Below, piece after piece: positions 26,967 to 37,597 of a stretch of 64,000 nt of DNA (the first letter of the stretch is position 1; every line of letters begins with the position of its first letter). Both the position numbers and the translations under genes were made by a program. Source of the stretch: Polynucleobacter hirudinilacicola. GTDB lineage: Bacteria > Pseudomonadota > Gammaproteobacteria > Burkholderiales > Burkholderiaceae. The notes beneath the pieces are model-generated. The model had not been told where the DNA came from and ran no database searches. It saw nothing but the letters and a program-made list of their open reading frames with translations. The stretch lies in NCBI RefSeq assembly GCF_002192535.1, contig NZ_NAIA01000003.1, positions 124,001-188,000 on the forward strand. Reading direction: 5' to 3'.

Positions 26967-27722
26967 TTACTGCTGACTTCGATTTGGGGAATCCTGAAAA
27001 CCATTCGATCTAAAGGTAAGAACCAAGGTATCTCGATAGCCATAATCTCCAAGCGGCTGAATCGGAGTTGACTCATGAATCATCTTCTCATCATTCATGA
27101 GCAATACCGACCAAGGTTGAGCTAAGGTAAAGCGTAAACCAGCAGAACCAGAGGCATCAAAAATTCTGGTTTCTCCACCCTTAATGCCTACCCGATCGAG
27201 TAAAAATACTGCTACAAAATCGACCCCGTCACGGTGAGCACCCTCAGGTGTTGGGCGGCCAATACCATCAGTGGTATCAATCCGAAATTGATGAGCCTCT
27301 ACAGACCAAGTCTTAACTGGCTTTAATCCACTCAAGACTTGAGCAAGACCCAGCAAAAGAGACTGCCAGGCAGGATCATTTAACAAAGCTGGTTGAACAG
27401 GCTCAAACCAACGCTCAATACCACCATGCAAAGCGTTGTAATCGACAGACTGCCAATGAGCGCGATGTGGCACTAAATTGAGATGACCGCCCTCAATCTC
27501 ATAGCTTGCATGACGACGAAAACGGTAACGGCCACCATCTTTTAAATAAGGATCGCGCGGTAAGCCCTCCCAAAACTGAGTTAAGTTCAGCAAATTCGCT
27601 AGCGGTACCTGACTCATTTCAGAAACGGTCTCAGCTGATGCCACGACATATCCCTGTGACCGCAAAGCTTGAGTAAGCTCTTTAGTCGGGGTCAGTTTTG
27701 GCGCTGGTATGGCATTAGTCAT
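26967..27722 (-). CDS. 2OG-Fe dioxygenase family protein
   Basis: The 251-residue cytoplasmic protein of the 2OG-Fe dioxygenase family (COG4340 type) has the iron motif H-x-D as AHRDGVDFVAVFLL around residue 161, a second region GGETRIFD, a late histidine in MIHESTPI, and an Arg in GYRDTLVLTFR. Some relatives hydroxylate free amino acids, so an amino-acid or peptide hydroxylase is possible. It is a single gene, ending five bases from the convergent Bug gene. Confidence 0.87.
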   Translation of the reverse strand: MTNAIPAPKLTPTKELTQALRSQGYVVASAETVSEMSQVPLANLLNLTQFWEGLPRDPYLKDGGRYRFRRHASYEIEGGHLNLVPHRAHWQSVDYNALHGGIERWFEPVQPALLNDPAWQSLLLGLAQVLSGLKPVKTWSVEAHQFRIDTTDGIGRPTPEGAHRDGVDFVAVFLLDRVGIKGGETRIFDASGSAGLRFTLAQPWSVLLMNDEKMIHESTPIQPLGDYGYRDTLVLTFRSNGFQDSPNRSQQ

Positions 27723-27745
27723 GTAGGTATTTTAGGGCAATCATC

Positions 27746-29045
27746 TTAACTATATAGATTTAAGCGTATTCGAACGTCTCCTATATGCCCCTTAAGGTCA
27801 TACCACTCCTTGGCATCCATCATTGAAACTTTCATACCCCTGACTCGGTGCTCTATTGCCTCCAGATCTTTCAAATTTTTCTCCTTGAGGTCAGGATTTA
27901 ATACATTCTTCTCAATCACCTTCAGTTCCTCATAAACCTGTGCAAGCTTGAGTTTTAAGAAAAAGTTTTTTTAGTGCTGGAATATAGGTAAATAGCGGAA
28001 TAAAGATCACCAAAAGTGGAATGACAATTTTTACAAATCTCCCAACCCAAACAGCAGTCCAAAATGGCAGATGACGATGCAAGAAAGAAGGTCCATCTTT
28101 TAAATAAATCTCTGCGTCGACATGCAAAGGAAAATCTAATCCAATACTAGAAGGAAACTCACCTACTTTTTGTAAGCGTGAATACGATCTCAGAATATCG
28201 TACGAAGCCCCTAACAACAGGGATACCAATGCAGGGCTAATATCCTCCTTGGCAACCAGTGTGGCTGTAGGGGCGATGACTTGTATATCCTGTCGCGGTA
28301 TATCATGCTCAATGCTCAGCAAGCCTCTGGGCACATTCACTTTGGAAAGGTATGGCAGATTACGCGTGTAAGCATCCGCCTGCTCAAAGTTCATTAAACG
28401 AATACCGGGAACTTGATAGAATTTTTTGATGATGGGCGCCTCAGCAGCGGCCACAACAAACGCAACATCCAACTCTCCACGATTCAGTTTTTCGACAGCC
28501 TGATCGGGCTTTATTGTTTCTGCACGCAATTGATCTTCTGATAAACCACTAACTTTTAGCAGGGCGTTGCTAAGCACTAGGGTGCCACTTCCCTCGTTAC
28601 CAATGGAAACACGCTTACCTTTTAATTGGTTAAGGACTTTCAAGCCACCCTCACCCTTAAATGCCTCCTCCCGATACCAAACCCAGACTGGCTCGTAATA
28701 CATTCCAGCAATCGAAACAAGCTTGGGGTATTGAGCAACGTCAGCAATGCCACCTTGTACGATCGCAAAATCTACTTCTGATTTTGAATCGCCCAGCAAC
28801 TTGAGATTGTCAACCGTCCCACCAGTCTCCAAAACATCAAGCGTGATCCTGTCCTGTGCAAGCTCAGCCTTTAAGCGCTCCCCAAATTGGTAATAAAGTC
28901 CTGAAGGCAGGCCAGCTGCCATCTCTATTACCTTTGGTGGGGGTGGGATGAGGATCCACAAGATACTAAAAAGAGTGGCCATCGCCACAATAAAGGCGGC
29001 CATTACGGCTACAGGATTAAAAAGGTATTTTTTCAGGGATTTCAT
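27746..29045 (-). pseudogene. TAXI-family membrane-anchored binding protein, frameshifted near 3' end
   Basis: The first frame (29045 to a stop at 27930) gives 371 residues: an N-terminal membrane helix (about 13-34), the TAXI core with AAGLPSGLYYQFGERL and LETGGTVDNLKLLGD, and a second membrane helix near residues 330-350. It stops after FLKTQACTGL. In the +1 frame the sequence continues without a stop for about 60 more codons to 27746, first as LKLAQVYEELKVIEKN, as expected for the charged C-terminal extension of this group. The switch lies among short A and T runs at 27953-27972. One extra base explains it: a recent mutation, recoding, or a sequencing error. No permease gene is near. Confidence 0.78.
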
Positions 29046-29127
29046 AGAAGTCTCTAATATTTTTTTGCATTATGCCCCGCCGATAAAAATAGGCAAATGC
29101 CTGTCCAATTAGGGGGCTCACTAGGAC

Positions 29128-30312
29128 TTACTGGCGTATCTGGTCAATCACTAGCTTGACGTTGCTTGCTCCGACCTTCACCGTTTGCGGAGCTGAAATC
29201 AAATCTCCTGGCTCGGGCTTTGCCATCCCCGTTTTAGAGATTCTGACCTCAATAGAGGCTTCGGCAATTTGAGAAAGTGGTGCGCTTGGGTTCATCGCCA
29301 AAGCATCCGTTAAAGCAAAATTCATTGGAAACTCTGCGGCAGAAGTCTTCAGCACGGCAACTGGCATACGTTCGCCAGACTTACGTGCAATCACCATCAC
29401 AATATCGCCCGATTTCACTTGAGATTTCAAACTAGCAGATATCTCAATCTTGCCGCTAATTCCTTTATTGCTAACAAGGGCTTTAGATGAGAGCCCACCT
29501 TTAGTCCGCGCGTCAGAAATAGATTCCGCGATTGAGCGTGCCTCTTCCGAGCCCGGAGGCAGCTGTTGTGCAAGCTTCTCCCAAGTTTGTACAGCTGCCT
29601 GATAGTTTCCAGCAGTATAAGAGGCTGTTCCAGAGAGCCATAGCGCCATTAGATTGTTAGGATCTAAGCTGAGCGCTTCATTAATAAGTTTTAAAGGTTT
29701 ACCGGCAAAGCTACCATTGGCGTTAGCAGCCAACACATCAGCATAATCAGCCAGTAGCTGAGGATCTGAGTTAATAAAATCTCCTGCGCGTTCATACGCC
29801 TTTGCAGCGTCTTCATTGCGACCTAAGATGCGATATGAACGGGCCAGCATTACCCAGCCCTTCAAATTGGTTGGGTCCTTTTCCATCTTCGCCGCAAACT
29901 CAGAAACCATTGCCTCAACACCTTCTTGAGTCATGGGTTGCTGATTACCCTGTTCAGCAATGCGAGTGGCGTCTCCTAATGAGAAATAAAAGCCTGCCGA
30001 AAGTACCGACACAAATAGACACAGACTAATCACCGTGATCTTGCTTGAACCCATCACAGAACGATCGTCCTCTTCGTTTGTATCCTGAAAGAGGCGCTGA
30101 CGCATTTCAGCATGGGCAATTTCATAATCAGCGGCGCTGATCGAGCCTGAAGTGCGCTCTGCCTCTAATTTCTCAAGCTCTTCACGATAAATAGCAGCAT
30201 TCATTTGACGGCGAGACGTTGCCTCTACTTTTGCCGGGAACATGAATGGACGCAATAGCAGAAGTAGCACTAGCACCAATAATAGAAAAGCGGAGATCAG
30301 AAAAGTAGTCAT
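29128..30312 (-). CDS. ccmI: Cytochrome c biogenesis protein CcmI (CycH-like)
   Basis: The 394-residue protein has two N-terminal membrane helices (about 3-20 and 93-112) flanking a loop with the typical EELEKLEAERTSGSISAADYE segment, then TPR repeats (about 140-270; for example GWVMLARSYRILGRNEDAAKAY) and a C-terminal periplasmic domain. CcmI presents unfolded apocytochrome c to the CcmFH ligation complex. It is the last gene of a complete ccm operon, overlapping ccmH by four bases. Confidence 0.93.
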   Translation of the reverse strand: MTTFLISAFLLLVLVLLLLLRPFMFPAKVEATSRRQMNAAIYREELEKLEAERTSGSISAADYEIAHAEMRQRLFQDTNEEDDRSVMGSSKITVISLCLFVSVLSAGFYFSLGDATRIAEQGNQQPMTQEGVEAMVSEFAAKMEKDPTNLKGWVMLARSYRILGRNEDAAKAYERAGDFINSDPQLLADYADVLAANANGSFAGKPLKLINEALSLDPNNLMALWLSGTASYTAGNYQAAVQTWEKLAQQLPPGSEEARSIAESISDARTKGGLSSKALVSNKGISGKIEISASLKSQVKSGDIVMVIARKSGERMPVAVLKTSAAEFPMNFALTDALAMNPSAPLSQIAEASIEVRISKTGMAKPEPGDLISAPQTVKVGASNVKLVIDQIRQ

Positions 30313-30782
30313 AGCGCCCCTTTCTCATCTTTGGCATTGAGCAAGGCATCAATTCTCTTATTGTCATCATCCGATAAGGCGATGGTAGTAACGGCACTAT
30401 TTCTGCGGCGTAAATAAGTAAATAGCACTGCTACGCCAATCAAAAGAATGATGAAGGGGCCAATCCAAAGAAGCCAGGTAATTGGCTTTACAGGTGGACG
30501 GTACAGAACAAAATCTCCATAGCGCTCAACCATAAAGTTTCTGATTTGATCATCGCTCTTACCCTCTTTAATCAGAGTGCGAATTTCTCGTCGGAGATCA
30601 TTGGCTAAATCAGAGCGCGATCCAGCCAGAGATTCATTCTGACAAACCAAGCAACGCATTTCTTCAGAAATGCTAATCAAGCGTTGTTCAGTCACAGGGT
30701 CGTCTGCTAAAAGCGTAGCATCTTTAGCAGAGGGTGAGCTAAAGCTCAGCGCACAGAGGATCATGAGTAAAAATATTTTCAT
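30309..30782 (-). CDS. ccmH: Cytochrome c-type biogenesis protein CcmH
   Basis: The 157-residue protein has a signal peptide or N-terminal helix, the thioredoxin-like motif RCLVCQNESLAGS with Cys44 and Cys47, the GDFVLYRPP segment, and a C-terminal membrane helix (about 107-127). It reduces the apocytochrome heme-site disulfide before heme attachment. It is the short one-domain form; the TPR part is encoded separately as ccmI. Confidence 0.95.
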   Translation of the reverse strand: MKIFLLMILCALSFSSPSAKDATLLADDPVTEQRLISISEEMRCLVCQNESLAGSRSDLANDLRREIRTLIKEGKSDDQIRNFMVERYGDFVLYRPPVKPITWLLWIGPFIILLIGVAVLFTYLRRRNSAVTTIALSDDDNKRIDALLNAKDEKGAL

Positions 30783-31309
30783 GATTTCTGAAGCTCGCTG
30801 ATCAATGGATAAATCTTCTTATTGAGTAAATCCATCGTAATCGGGCCGATATGCTTAAAACGGATAATGCCGGCTTTATCGATCACATAGGTTTCAGGCA
30901 CGCCATAAACACCATAATCAATTCCAACGCGCCCATTGGAATCAAAAGCGGATAGTTGGTATGGATTACCTTGTTTGGCCAACATGGCGAGCGCATCTTC
31001 ACGCTTATCTTTGTAGTCCAAACCAATAATAGGCGCCATCTTTGACTTGGCAAGCTCGACCAATACCGGATGCTCTTCGCGGCAAGCCACACACCAAGAT
31101 GCCCAAACATTCAATATCCAGACTTGGCCCTTCATACTGGCAGGAGAAAAAGACTGGTTAGACTCTGATAACTGTGGGATCTCAAATGCTGGTGCCGGCT
31201 TATTAATTAATGGGGATGGCACTTCATGTGGATCCCGATTAAGGCCGATTGCCAGAAATACTGCCAAGATCAAAAATAGCACTAGAGGAATTAAAAACTT
31301 GGCCTTCAT
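30779..31309 (-). CDS. ccmG: Thiol:disulfide interchange protein CcmG/DsbE
   Basis: The 176-residue membrane-anchored thioredoxin-fold protein has an N-terminal helix (about 4-22), the active site WASWCVACREEH with Cys73 and Cys76, and the GVYGVPETYVIDK segment with the cis-proline. It keeps the CcmH/apocytochrome cysteines reduced in the periplasm. It overlaps both ccmF and ccmH by four bases. Confidence 0.95.
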   Translation of the reverse strand: MKAKFLIPLVLFLILAVFLAIGLNRDPHEVPSPLINKPAPAFEIPQLSESNQSFSPASMKGQVWILNVWASWCVACREEHPVLVELAKSKMAPIIGLDYKDKREDALAMLAKQGNPYQLSAFDSNGRVGIDYGVYGVPETYVIDKAGIIRFKHIGPITMDLLNKKIYPLISELQKS

Positions 31310-33225
31310 GAAGCTTGTCTTTTCAATTTCATACGATAGCGCTTATCAGAGATTGCCAACACTCCACCAAGAGCCATCAATAAACAGCCGCCCCAGATCC
31401 AGTCAACAAAAGGCTTGTAATACACTCGTACTGCCCAAGATTTATCAGGTAGTTCTTCACCAAGCGAAACATAGATGTCTCGTGTAAGACCTACATCAAT
31501 CGCAGCTTCAGTCATTGGCATGGTTGATGAGAAGTAATTCCGCTTCTCTGGATACAAGGAAGTCTGGGAACCCCCGTTCTTGCTGAGCAAGAAAGTACCG
31601 CGCATTGCCTGATAATTTGGCCCCGGCACGAGATTAACGCCTTGCAGCTGAATTTGATATCCGCCTACTGTCACCGTCTCACCTGCAGACATGCGAACAT
31701 CTTTTTCCTCTTGATACGCACCAACCATCGTGACACCAATCACAAATACAGCAATTCCAAGATGGGCCACCTGCATGCCAATAAATGAACGCGTTGGCTT
31801 ACCTGCTTTAGCCTGACGAATAATCTGCAAGCACCCCGAGGCAATTACCCAAAATGCCAACAAGAAACCAATGCCAGCAAGCCAAGTGAACTCGCCCATC
31901 ATGAGCGGAATAGCAATACCTGCAAAAACTGCAACCAATCCTGCAAGCCATAAGCGTTTAATTACCGCTGGCAGCTCTGAATTTTTCCAGCTAGTCCAGG
32001 GGCCAATACCCATTAACACCAACAAAGGAATCATGATGGGTACAAACACGCTATTGAAATAAGGAGGCCCTACTGAAATCTTTCCTAAGTGAAGAGCATC
32101 GATCAACAAAGGATATAAAGTTCCAAGCAATACCGAACCAGCAGAAACAACTAAGAATACGTTTCCTAGAAGGATAAAAGTCTCTCTTGAGCTAAAGCTA
32201 AATTTACCGCCAAGAGAACTCTTTGGTGCACGCCATGCATATAGGGTTAAAGATGATCCAACTACAACTACCAAGAAAATCAGGATAAAAATACCGCGCC
32301 TAGGGTCAGTGGCAAAAGCATGAACTGATGTCAGCACACCTGAGCGCACTAAGAAGGTTCCCAATAGAGATAGTGAGAATGCTGTAATTGCTAACAGTAC
32401 AGTCCAACTCTTAAAGCCACCGCGCTTTTCTGTAACGGCTAAGGAATGTAATAGCGCCGTGCCGACGAGCCAAGGGATAAAGGATGCGTTCTCCACTGGA
32501 TCCCAGAACCACCAACCGCCCCAACCCAGCTCGTAGTAAGCCCACCAAGAACCCAGAGCAATACCAAGAGTGAGAAACACCCAAGCAGCCGTTGTCCATG
32601 GCCGGGACCAGCGCGCCCAAGCTGCATCCAATCTTCCAGATAGCAAAGAGGCAATCGCAAAAGCAAAAGCTACTGAGAAACCAACATATCCCATATACAA
32701 CATCGGCGGATGAAACACCAAACCAGGATCTTGCAAGAGAGGATTTAAAGAGCGACCGTCTTGCGCTGCCGGAAGCAAACGCATAAATGGATTTGAGGTT
32801 GTGAGAACAAACAATAGAAGTCCGCTGGTCACTAAGCCCAAAACGCCGATTACCCTAGCAACCATAAACTCATCTAAGGCCTTAGAGAGTTGAGCTACCA
32901 AAATAGTCCAAGTACTTAATAAGAACACCCATAAGAGTAAGGAGCCTTCATGTCCACCCCACACAGCGCCCAAACGATACATCACAGGCATCAGAGAATT
33001 AGAGTGCTCAGCGACATAGAGAACTGAAAAGTCGTTACTATAAAAACTCCAAGCCAAGATTACAAAGGCAATAGCCAGAAGTAAAAAGACGGTTTGAGCA
33101 GCAGGTCTTGCCAGTACTAACCACTCGCGGCGGCCTTGGTGTGCGCCAACCAGAGGAAGCACTCCTTGGATCAGGGCTACACAAAGCGCAAGAATTAATG
33201 CGTAATGCCCAAACTCAGGAATCAT
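31306..33225 (-). CDS. ccmF: Heme lyase subunit CcmF
   Basis: The 639-residue polytopic protein has about fifteen membrane helices and the tryptophan-rich heme-handling motif [16 protein letters not shown] around residue 235. Histidines for heme b and heme c handling are visible, for example in [11 protein letters not shown] and [10 protein letters not shown]. CcmF attaches heme to the CXXCH sites of apocytochromes with CcmH and CcmI. Its length is standard. Confidence 0.96.
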   Translation of the reverse strand: MIPEFGHYALILALCVALIQGVLPLVGAHQGRREWLVLARPAAQTVFLLLAIAFVILAWSFYSNDFSVLYVAEHSNSLMPVMYRLGAVWGGHEGSLLLWVFLLSTWTILVAQLSKALDEFMVARVIGVLGLVTSGLLLFVLTTSNPFMRLLPAAQDGRSLNPLLQDPGLVFHPPMLYMGYVGFSVAFAFAIASLLSGRLDAAWARWSRPWTTAAWVFLTLGIALGSWWAYYELGWGGWWFWDPVENASFIPWLVGTALLHSLAVTEKRGGFKSWTVLLAITAFSLSLLGTFLVRSGVLTSVHAFATDPRRGIFILIFLVVVVGSSLTLYAWRAPKSSLGGKFSFSSRETFILLGNVFLVVSAGSVLLGTLYPLLIDALHLGKISVGPPYFNSVFVPIMIPLLVLMGIGPWTSWKNSELPAVIKRLWLAGLVAVFAGIAIPLMMGEFTWLAGIGFLLAFWVIASGCLQIIRQAKAGKPTRSFIGMQVAHLGIAVFVIGVTMVGAYQEEKDVRMSAGETVTVGGYQIQLQGVNLVPGPNYQAMRGTFLLSKNGGSQTSLYPEKRNYFSSTMPMTEAAIDVGLTRDIYVSLGEELPDKSWAVRVYYKPFVDWIWGGCLLMALGGVLAISDKRYRMKLKRQAS

Positions 33226-33656
33226 TTATTGTTTCCATTTTTTTGAGCTTGGTCTAGAGCATGCTTTGCCTCAGGCGGCATATAGTTTTCATCATGCTTA
33301 GCCAGAACCTCACTGGCGACGAACTCTCCATTTGCATTCATACGACCTTGAATCACGGCACCCTTACCTTCTTTAAACAAATCTGGAAGGATGCCTGTGT
33401 AAGCAACTGGAATATCTTTTGCAAGATCAGTAATCACAAAATGGACTGTCAAGCCATCACGCTTTACAGAGCCATCTTTAACCATGCCGCCAATACGAAA
33501 TACTTGCCCCTGTGGAGCCTTACCTGCAGCAACATCACTGGGAGTTACATACAAAGCAATATTGCTATTGAGTGCATTGAGAATCAATAGCGCGGCCACT
33601 CCAATGACTACTAGAGCGGCAACAATAATTAACGCGCGTTTATGTCTCGGCTTCAC
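33222..33656 (-). CDS. ccmE: Heme chaperone CcmE
   Basis: The 144-residue protein has an N-terminal membrane anchor (about 8-29), an OB-fold periplasmic domain, and the covalent heme site at His121 with Tyr125 in [11 protein letters not shown], the H-x3-Y form found in proteobacteria. It carries heme from CcmABCD to CcmF. It overlaps ccmF by four bases. Confidence 0.96.
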   Translation of the reverse strand: MKPRHKRALIIVAALVVIGVAALLILNALNSNIALYVTPSDVAAGKAPQGQVFRIGGMVKDGSVKRDGLTVHFVITDLAKDIPVAYTGILPDLFKEGKGAVIQGRMNANGEFVASEVLAKHDENYMPPEAKHALDQAQKNGNNK

Positions 33657-33841
33657 TTACCACTTTCTCTATCAAACTGCTCAGCTAACTGTTCTTGCTT
33701 GAGTCTTTGCACAATTGCTTTAAAACGAGCGCGTACTGCCAAGGGCTCAAACAATAGAACTAGGGCACATGCACCAAAGCTACTCCACACATACAGCGCA
33801 TAGCCGCCCATTGCAAAGAATTCTGCTGGACTATTCCACAT
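33653..33841 (-). CDS. ccmD: Heme exporter small subunit CcmD
   Basis: A 62-residue protein from an ATG at 33841 that overlaps the ccmC stop as TAATG, which decides the start; an upstream in-frame start at 33874 would lie inside ccmC. It has the CcmD signature [17 protein letters not shown] in one membrane helix and a charged tail. CcmD helps release holo-CcmE from the CcmABC complex. Confidence 0.9.
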   Translation of the reverse strand: MWNSPAEFFAMGGYALYVWSSFGACALVLLFEPLAVRARFKAIVQRLKQEQLAEQFDRESGK

Positions 33842-34617
33842 TAGTTCTTGACCTCGCTCAATTGTCTCACCCAATCAGTATGGGCCTCACGCTCCAAAAT
33901 AATGGCTCGCACTCGCATCAAACCCACCGCAATCGAATACATCCAAAAACATAAAGCCATCAAAAGCATTCCCCACAGCATAGTCTGTGCCATTGCGGGT
34001 GCTTTTGTTAGAGAAACTGAGGCGCCCTGATGCAAGGTATTCCACCATTTCACCGAGAAATAAATAATCGGTACGTTCACTACGCCCACCAAAGCCAAAA
34101 TAGCACCTGCTTTATCGGCACGACGGGGGTTATCAATGGATGCCTGTAAGGCAATAAAACCCAGATATAAAAATAGCAAGATCAATTCAGAAGTTAGACG
34201 TGCATCCCAAACCCACCAAGCGCCCCACATTGGTTTACCCCAAAATGCTCCGGTCCATAAGGATAAGAACGCCATCCATGCTCCAATCGGAGCTAAAGCT
34301 TGGGCCATCATGGCGGATAAGCGGGTATTAAAAACTAAGCCTAGTCCAGCCCATGCAGCCATGACGAGATATAGAAACATCGACATCCATGAAGCGGGGA
34401 CATGAACAAAAATAATTCGATAACCCTGACCTTGAACTGCATCTACTGGGGCAACAAAAAAGCTGATCCACAAACCAGCTAAACCAAAGATAGCAGCAAG
34501 AGCCCAAAAAATAGGAATCAATTTTCCGGCGAGCGGATAAAAGGCGCTAGGGCTTGATAACTTAAACCAGTTAATCAAGCGACTATTAGAAAAAGAAGAA
34601 TTATTTACCTGATTCAT
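33841..34617 (-). CDS. ccmC: Heme exporter/handling protein CcmC
   Basis: The 258-residue protein has six membrane helices, the tryptophan-rich motif WGAWWVWDARLTSELI, and flanking histidines (IIFVHVPASW and WNTLHQGASV) that hold heme. CcmC loads heme onto CcmE. It overlaps ccmB by four bases and ccmD by TAATG. Confidence 0.95.
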   Translation of the reverse strand: MNQVNNSSFSNSRLINWFKLSSPSAFYPLAGKLIPIFWALAAIFGLAGLWISFFVAPVDAVQGQGYRIIFVHVPASWMSMFLYLVMAAWAGLGLVFNTRLSAMMAQALAPIGAWMAFLSLWTGAFWGKPMWGAWWVWDARLTSELILLFLYLGFIALQASIDNPRRADKAGAILALVGVVNVPIIYFSVKWWNTLHQGASVSLTKAPAMAQTMLWGMLLMALCFWMYSIAVGLMRVRAIILEREAHTDWVRQLSEVKN

Positions 34618-35279
34618 TCAATTGCAATCTTTACGGCAGCAGCGCTAACCCAAGGTACAAATGCTAAAGCCAAAATCAATAAAGCGCTGAGCAAGGAAAA
34701 ATGACCAGATATATCCAAACCTACGCTATTGGCATATACAGCACCAGCACCGAAAATGAGTACTGGAATATACAAAGGCAAAATTAATAAGCTCATCAAT
34801 ACACTACCCCCTCGGACCCCCAGGGTTAAAGCCGCACCGATCGAACCCAACAAAGATAGTACTGGAGTTCCCAGTAAGAGGGTGGCCATCAATACAGATA
34901 AAGAATTGGCATCCAAATCAAATTGAATGCCAATAATCGGAGCCAAGAGTACCAAAGGTAGACCGCAAACCATCCAATGTGCAATGATTTTTCCTGCAAC
35001 TAATAACACCATGGGTTGAGGGGATAAAGCCATCTGCTCTAGAGCGCCGTCCTGATAGTCAGCAGCAAACATGCGATGTAAACCTAATAGGGTGGCTAGC
35101 AACGCTGCAACCCAAATGACGCCTGGGGCAATTTTTCTCAATAAAGCGGCATCAGCCCCAATGCCGAGGGGAAATAAACTTGTCACTACCACAAAGAAAA
35201 ATAATGCAGTAAGGACTTCACTCTTTCGGCGCATCACCAAAAGCAAGTCTCGACGAATGATGGCAAGCAAGGCTCTCAT
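34614..35279 (-). CDS. ccmB: Heme exporter ABC permease CcmB
   Basis: The 221-residue protein has six hydrophobic helices and the CcmB start LAIIRRDLLLVMRRKSEVL, with DYQDGALEQMALSP as the conserved cytoplasmic loop. It is the membrane partner of CcmA in the ATP-driven release of holo-CcmE. It overlaps ccmA and ccmC by four bases each. Confidence 0.95.
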   Translation of the reverse strand: MRALLAIIRRDLLLVMRRKSEVLTALFFFVVVTSLFPLGIGADAALLRKIAPGVIWVAALLATLLGLHRMFAADYQDGALEQMALSPQPMVLLVAGKIIAHWMVCGLPLVLLAPIIGIQFDLDANSLSVLMATLLLGTPVLSLLGSIGAALTLGVRGGSVLMSLLILPLYIPVLIFGAGAVYANSVGLDISGHFSLLSALLILALAFVPWVSAAAVKIAIE

Positions 35280-35923
35280 AGCTCTAGAACCTGTACGTTC
35301 GGAATATGCACTTCTTGATGGCTTGTTAATACAACAAGTCCACCGCTAGCAATATGCTCAATAATCAGATTCCGAAGCTCATGAACTGCCTCTATATCTA
35401 AGGCATTAAAGGGTTCATCCAAAATCCACAGCTTAGCCTGACGCGTTAACATGCGCGCCATGAGAACGCGGCGCTTTTGTCCGGCAGACAAACAGTTGAC
35501 CGATAAATTTTCACGACCTCGCAAACCAAACCGCCATAAAGCAGCCAATGCTTGTTCTTGCGAAAGAGCAACATCATCTAGCGCCGCATACATCTGTAGA
35601 TTTTCTAAGGCAGTGAGATCTTCTTTTAAAGCATCTCGATGACCCAGAAATAAGAGTTCGCGATGATAGGTAGCTGGGTCAATCGCGATTGAATGATCAC
35701 ACCAGAAAACCTCACCAGACTCTGGTTTTGACAAACCCGTCAATAGCCGCAATAAACTCGTTTTACCAACGCCATTCTCGCCGCGGACATGCAAACAATT
35801 TCCGGATGTAATCCGAATATTGAGATCCGTAAATAATTGTCTTTCACCTCGGACACAGCGAAGTCCGCGGCCTTCAAGTACTAGGTCATTTTTACTAGAG
35901 GTTGTGGAAATATTGGCTGTCAT
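35276..35923 (-). CDS. ccmA: Heme exporter ABC ATPase CcmA
   Basis: The 215-residue ABC ATPase has Walker A GENGVGKTS (residues 48-56), the signature LSAGQKRRV and Walker B LWILDEPFNALD. It is the first gene of ccmABCDEFGHI, so the operon promoter should lie in the roughly 200-base gap upstream. No clear FNR box is visible there. Confidence 0.95.
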   Translation of the reverse strand: MTANISTTSSKNDLVLEGRGLRCVRGERQLFTDLNIRITSGNCLHVRGENGVGKTSLLRLLTGLSKPESGEVFWCDHSIAIDPATYHRELLFLGHRDALKEDLTALENLQMYAALDDVALSQEQALAALWRFGLRGRENLSVNCLSAGQKRRVLMARMLTRQAKLWILDEPFNALDIEAVHELRNLIIEHIASGGLVVLTSHQEVHIPNVQVLEL

Positions 35924-36124
35924 TTGAGGTTGTGGCTTGAATCAAACCACCGCATGCATTGTCCAAGAGCCCAGAGGGACTGTCAAACCAGCAGAAATGG
36001 ATTTTTAGGAATAATTCCTTTTAATTCAGATGCTTAGAGAATTATAGACGAGTCCCGAGCAAATAAAATCAAGGAAGGGCAGACTATCCGTCAAAAGACA
36101 CGATGGCCTTAGGGGTAATTAAGA

Positions 36125-37555
36125 CTAAGGCTGAATGCTCTGGATTTCTTTGAGCCTCAAACTATAAGAGATGTAGTACTTATAGACATTACGGACATAA
36201 ATCATGGGTTCATAACCCATATGTTCTGTTGCGATAAATTCAACATTACCAAACCATCGATTGGGATCAAAACCTAATTGTTTGGCCTGATCCCTAGCCT
36301 TGGCAACATTATTCGGACCGATGTTGTACGAGGCAACTGCAAATAAAGAGCGATTGATACCCTCAAATTTTGCATCTTGAAAATACTTATTGATGAGTTG
36401 ATTCATGTAGTCAGCGCCAGCATGAATATTAGGCTCTAGAAGATGGATATCTCCAACGCCCAGAGACATGCCTGTAGCAGGCATTAATTGCATGACGCCT
36501 ATAGCACCCACTGAACTTACTGCACTTTGATTCAGTAAGGTTTCTTGGAATCCCAAAGATGCAATCACCAGCGGATTTAATTTGTACTGTGCACCAAATC
36601 GATTAAACAGAGGTCGCATAGATTCAAAGCGTGTCCAAAGGTTTTTATCTATCGGATCCTTTAAACCCTTCAGGTGCTGCTTATAGTCCGCTTGACGAAA
36701 TGCAGTGAGTGATTTTACAAAGTCATCGCTTTCATAAAAACCTTTGAGGTCATCATTGAGATCCGAATTGGTAGCGCGCACCACCCAACCCACCCAGCCA
36801 GAATCTTGGACAGCGAGATCCTCATGCATGGTGAGATTTTTATAAATTGACTGCCATAATTTAAATTTCCAGTCTCCAACAATGACATACGAAATCAAAC
36901 CAGAGTTCAACATCTCTAATAAATCTTCATCATCCAAATCACCCAATGGTGAAGCTAAGTTGACCGGTAATTTGCCATCCCGCCTCAGCTCTTTATTGAG
37001 CACACTCAAGGTTTTTTGAAAATTGGTATTGCGACTACCGTAAACCGTCTGCCCAGATAGATCATCTATCTTTTGTAGTTGAGCTGAGCTTGGGCCTGTG
37101 ACAAGAACTTCTTGCTGCACTCTATGCGCATGATTGGTAATGAAGTTCTGAGAATTTGGAATGGGTTCATATAGTCCAATATCTCCAATCGCAAAATCGG
37201 CTCGTCCAGAAGTTAGACTATTTAATAGATCAGGAGCGATTATGGGAACTAGCTTGATTGATATAGGCTTACCTTTCAGCTGGCCAACGTACTTCGCGTT
37301 GATCCACTTTGCCAAGCCTTTAGAAACCTCGACCGCCAATCCGCGTTGCACTCCCTTATCACTTACATAAATAGTTCGGTCATAAGGAACGGCCACACGA
37401 ATTTCGCCGCGCTCAATCATTTCAGGATAGCTACCAGACCAAATTTCAGGGGTCTTATTTGTTTGCGCAAAACAGATCAATGAAAGCAAGCTCAGAGCAA
37501 TTGCTAGTCCATAGATCTTGATTTTTTTAATTTGGGTCACCAAAGGCGCCTTCAA
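36125..37555 (-). CDS. MltF-like lytic transglycosylase (SBP_bac_3 + SLT domains)
   Basis: The 476-residue periplasmic protein has a signal peptide (about 1-31), an amino-acid-binding-protein-like domain (about 45-290), and a C-terminal SLT lysozyme-like domain with catalytic Glu near residue 338 in GFQETLLNQSAVSSVGAIG and the VMQLMPATG and ASYNIGPNNV motifs. The domain order is that of MltF, which cuts glycan strands of peptidoglycan and is regulated by its N-terminal domain. It stands alone between the ccm operon and the quinone oxidoreductase gene. Confidence 0.92.
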   Translation of the reverse strand: MKAPLVTQIKKIKIYGLAIALSLLSLICFAQTNKTPEIWSGSYPEMIERGEIRVAVPYDRTIYVSDKGVQRGLAVEVSKGLAKWINAKYVGQLKGKPISIKLVPIIAPDLLNSLTSGRADFAIGDIGLYEPIPNSQNFITNHAHRVQQEVLVTGPSSAQLQKIDDLSGQTVYGSRNTNFQKTLSVLNKELRRDGKLPVNLASPLGDLDDEDLLEMLNSGLISYVIVGDWKFKLWQSIYKNLTMHEDLAVQDSGWVGWVVRATNSDLNDDLKGFYESDDFVKSLTAFRQADYKQHLKGLKDPIDKNLWTRFESMRPLFNRFGAQYKLNPLVIASLGFQETLLNQSAVSSVGAIGVMQLMPATGMSLGVGDIHLLEPNIHAGADYMNQLINKYFQDAKFEGINRSLFAVASYNIGPNNVAKARDQAKQLGFDPNRWFGNVEFIATEHMGYEPMIYVRNVYKYYISYSLRLKEIQSIQP

Positions 37556-37597
37556 GGAGTACGTGTATGTATCTAGATTATAACTAGCGCTAGATGT

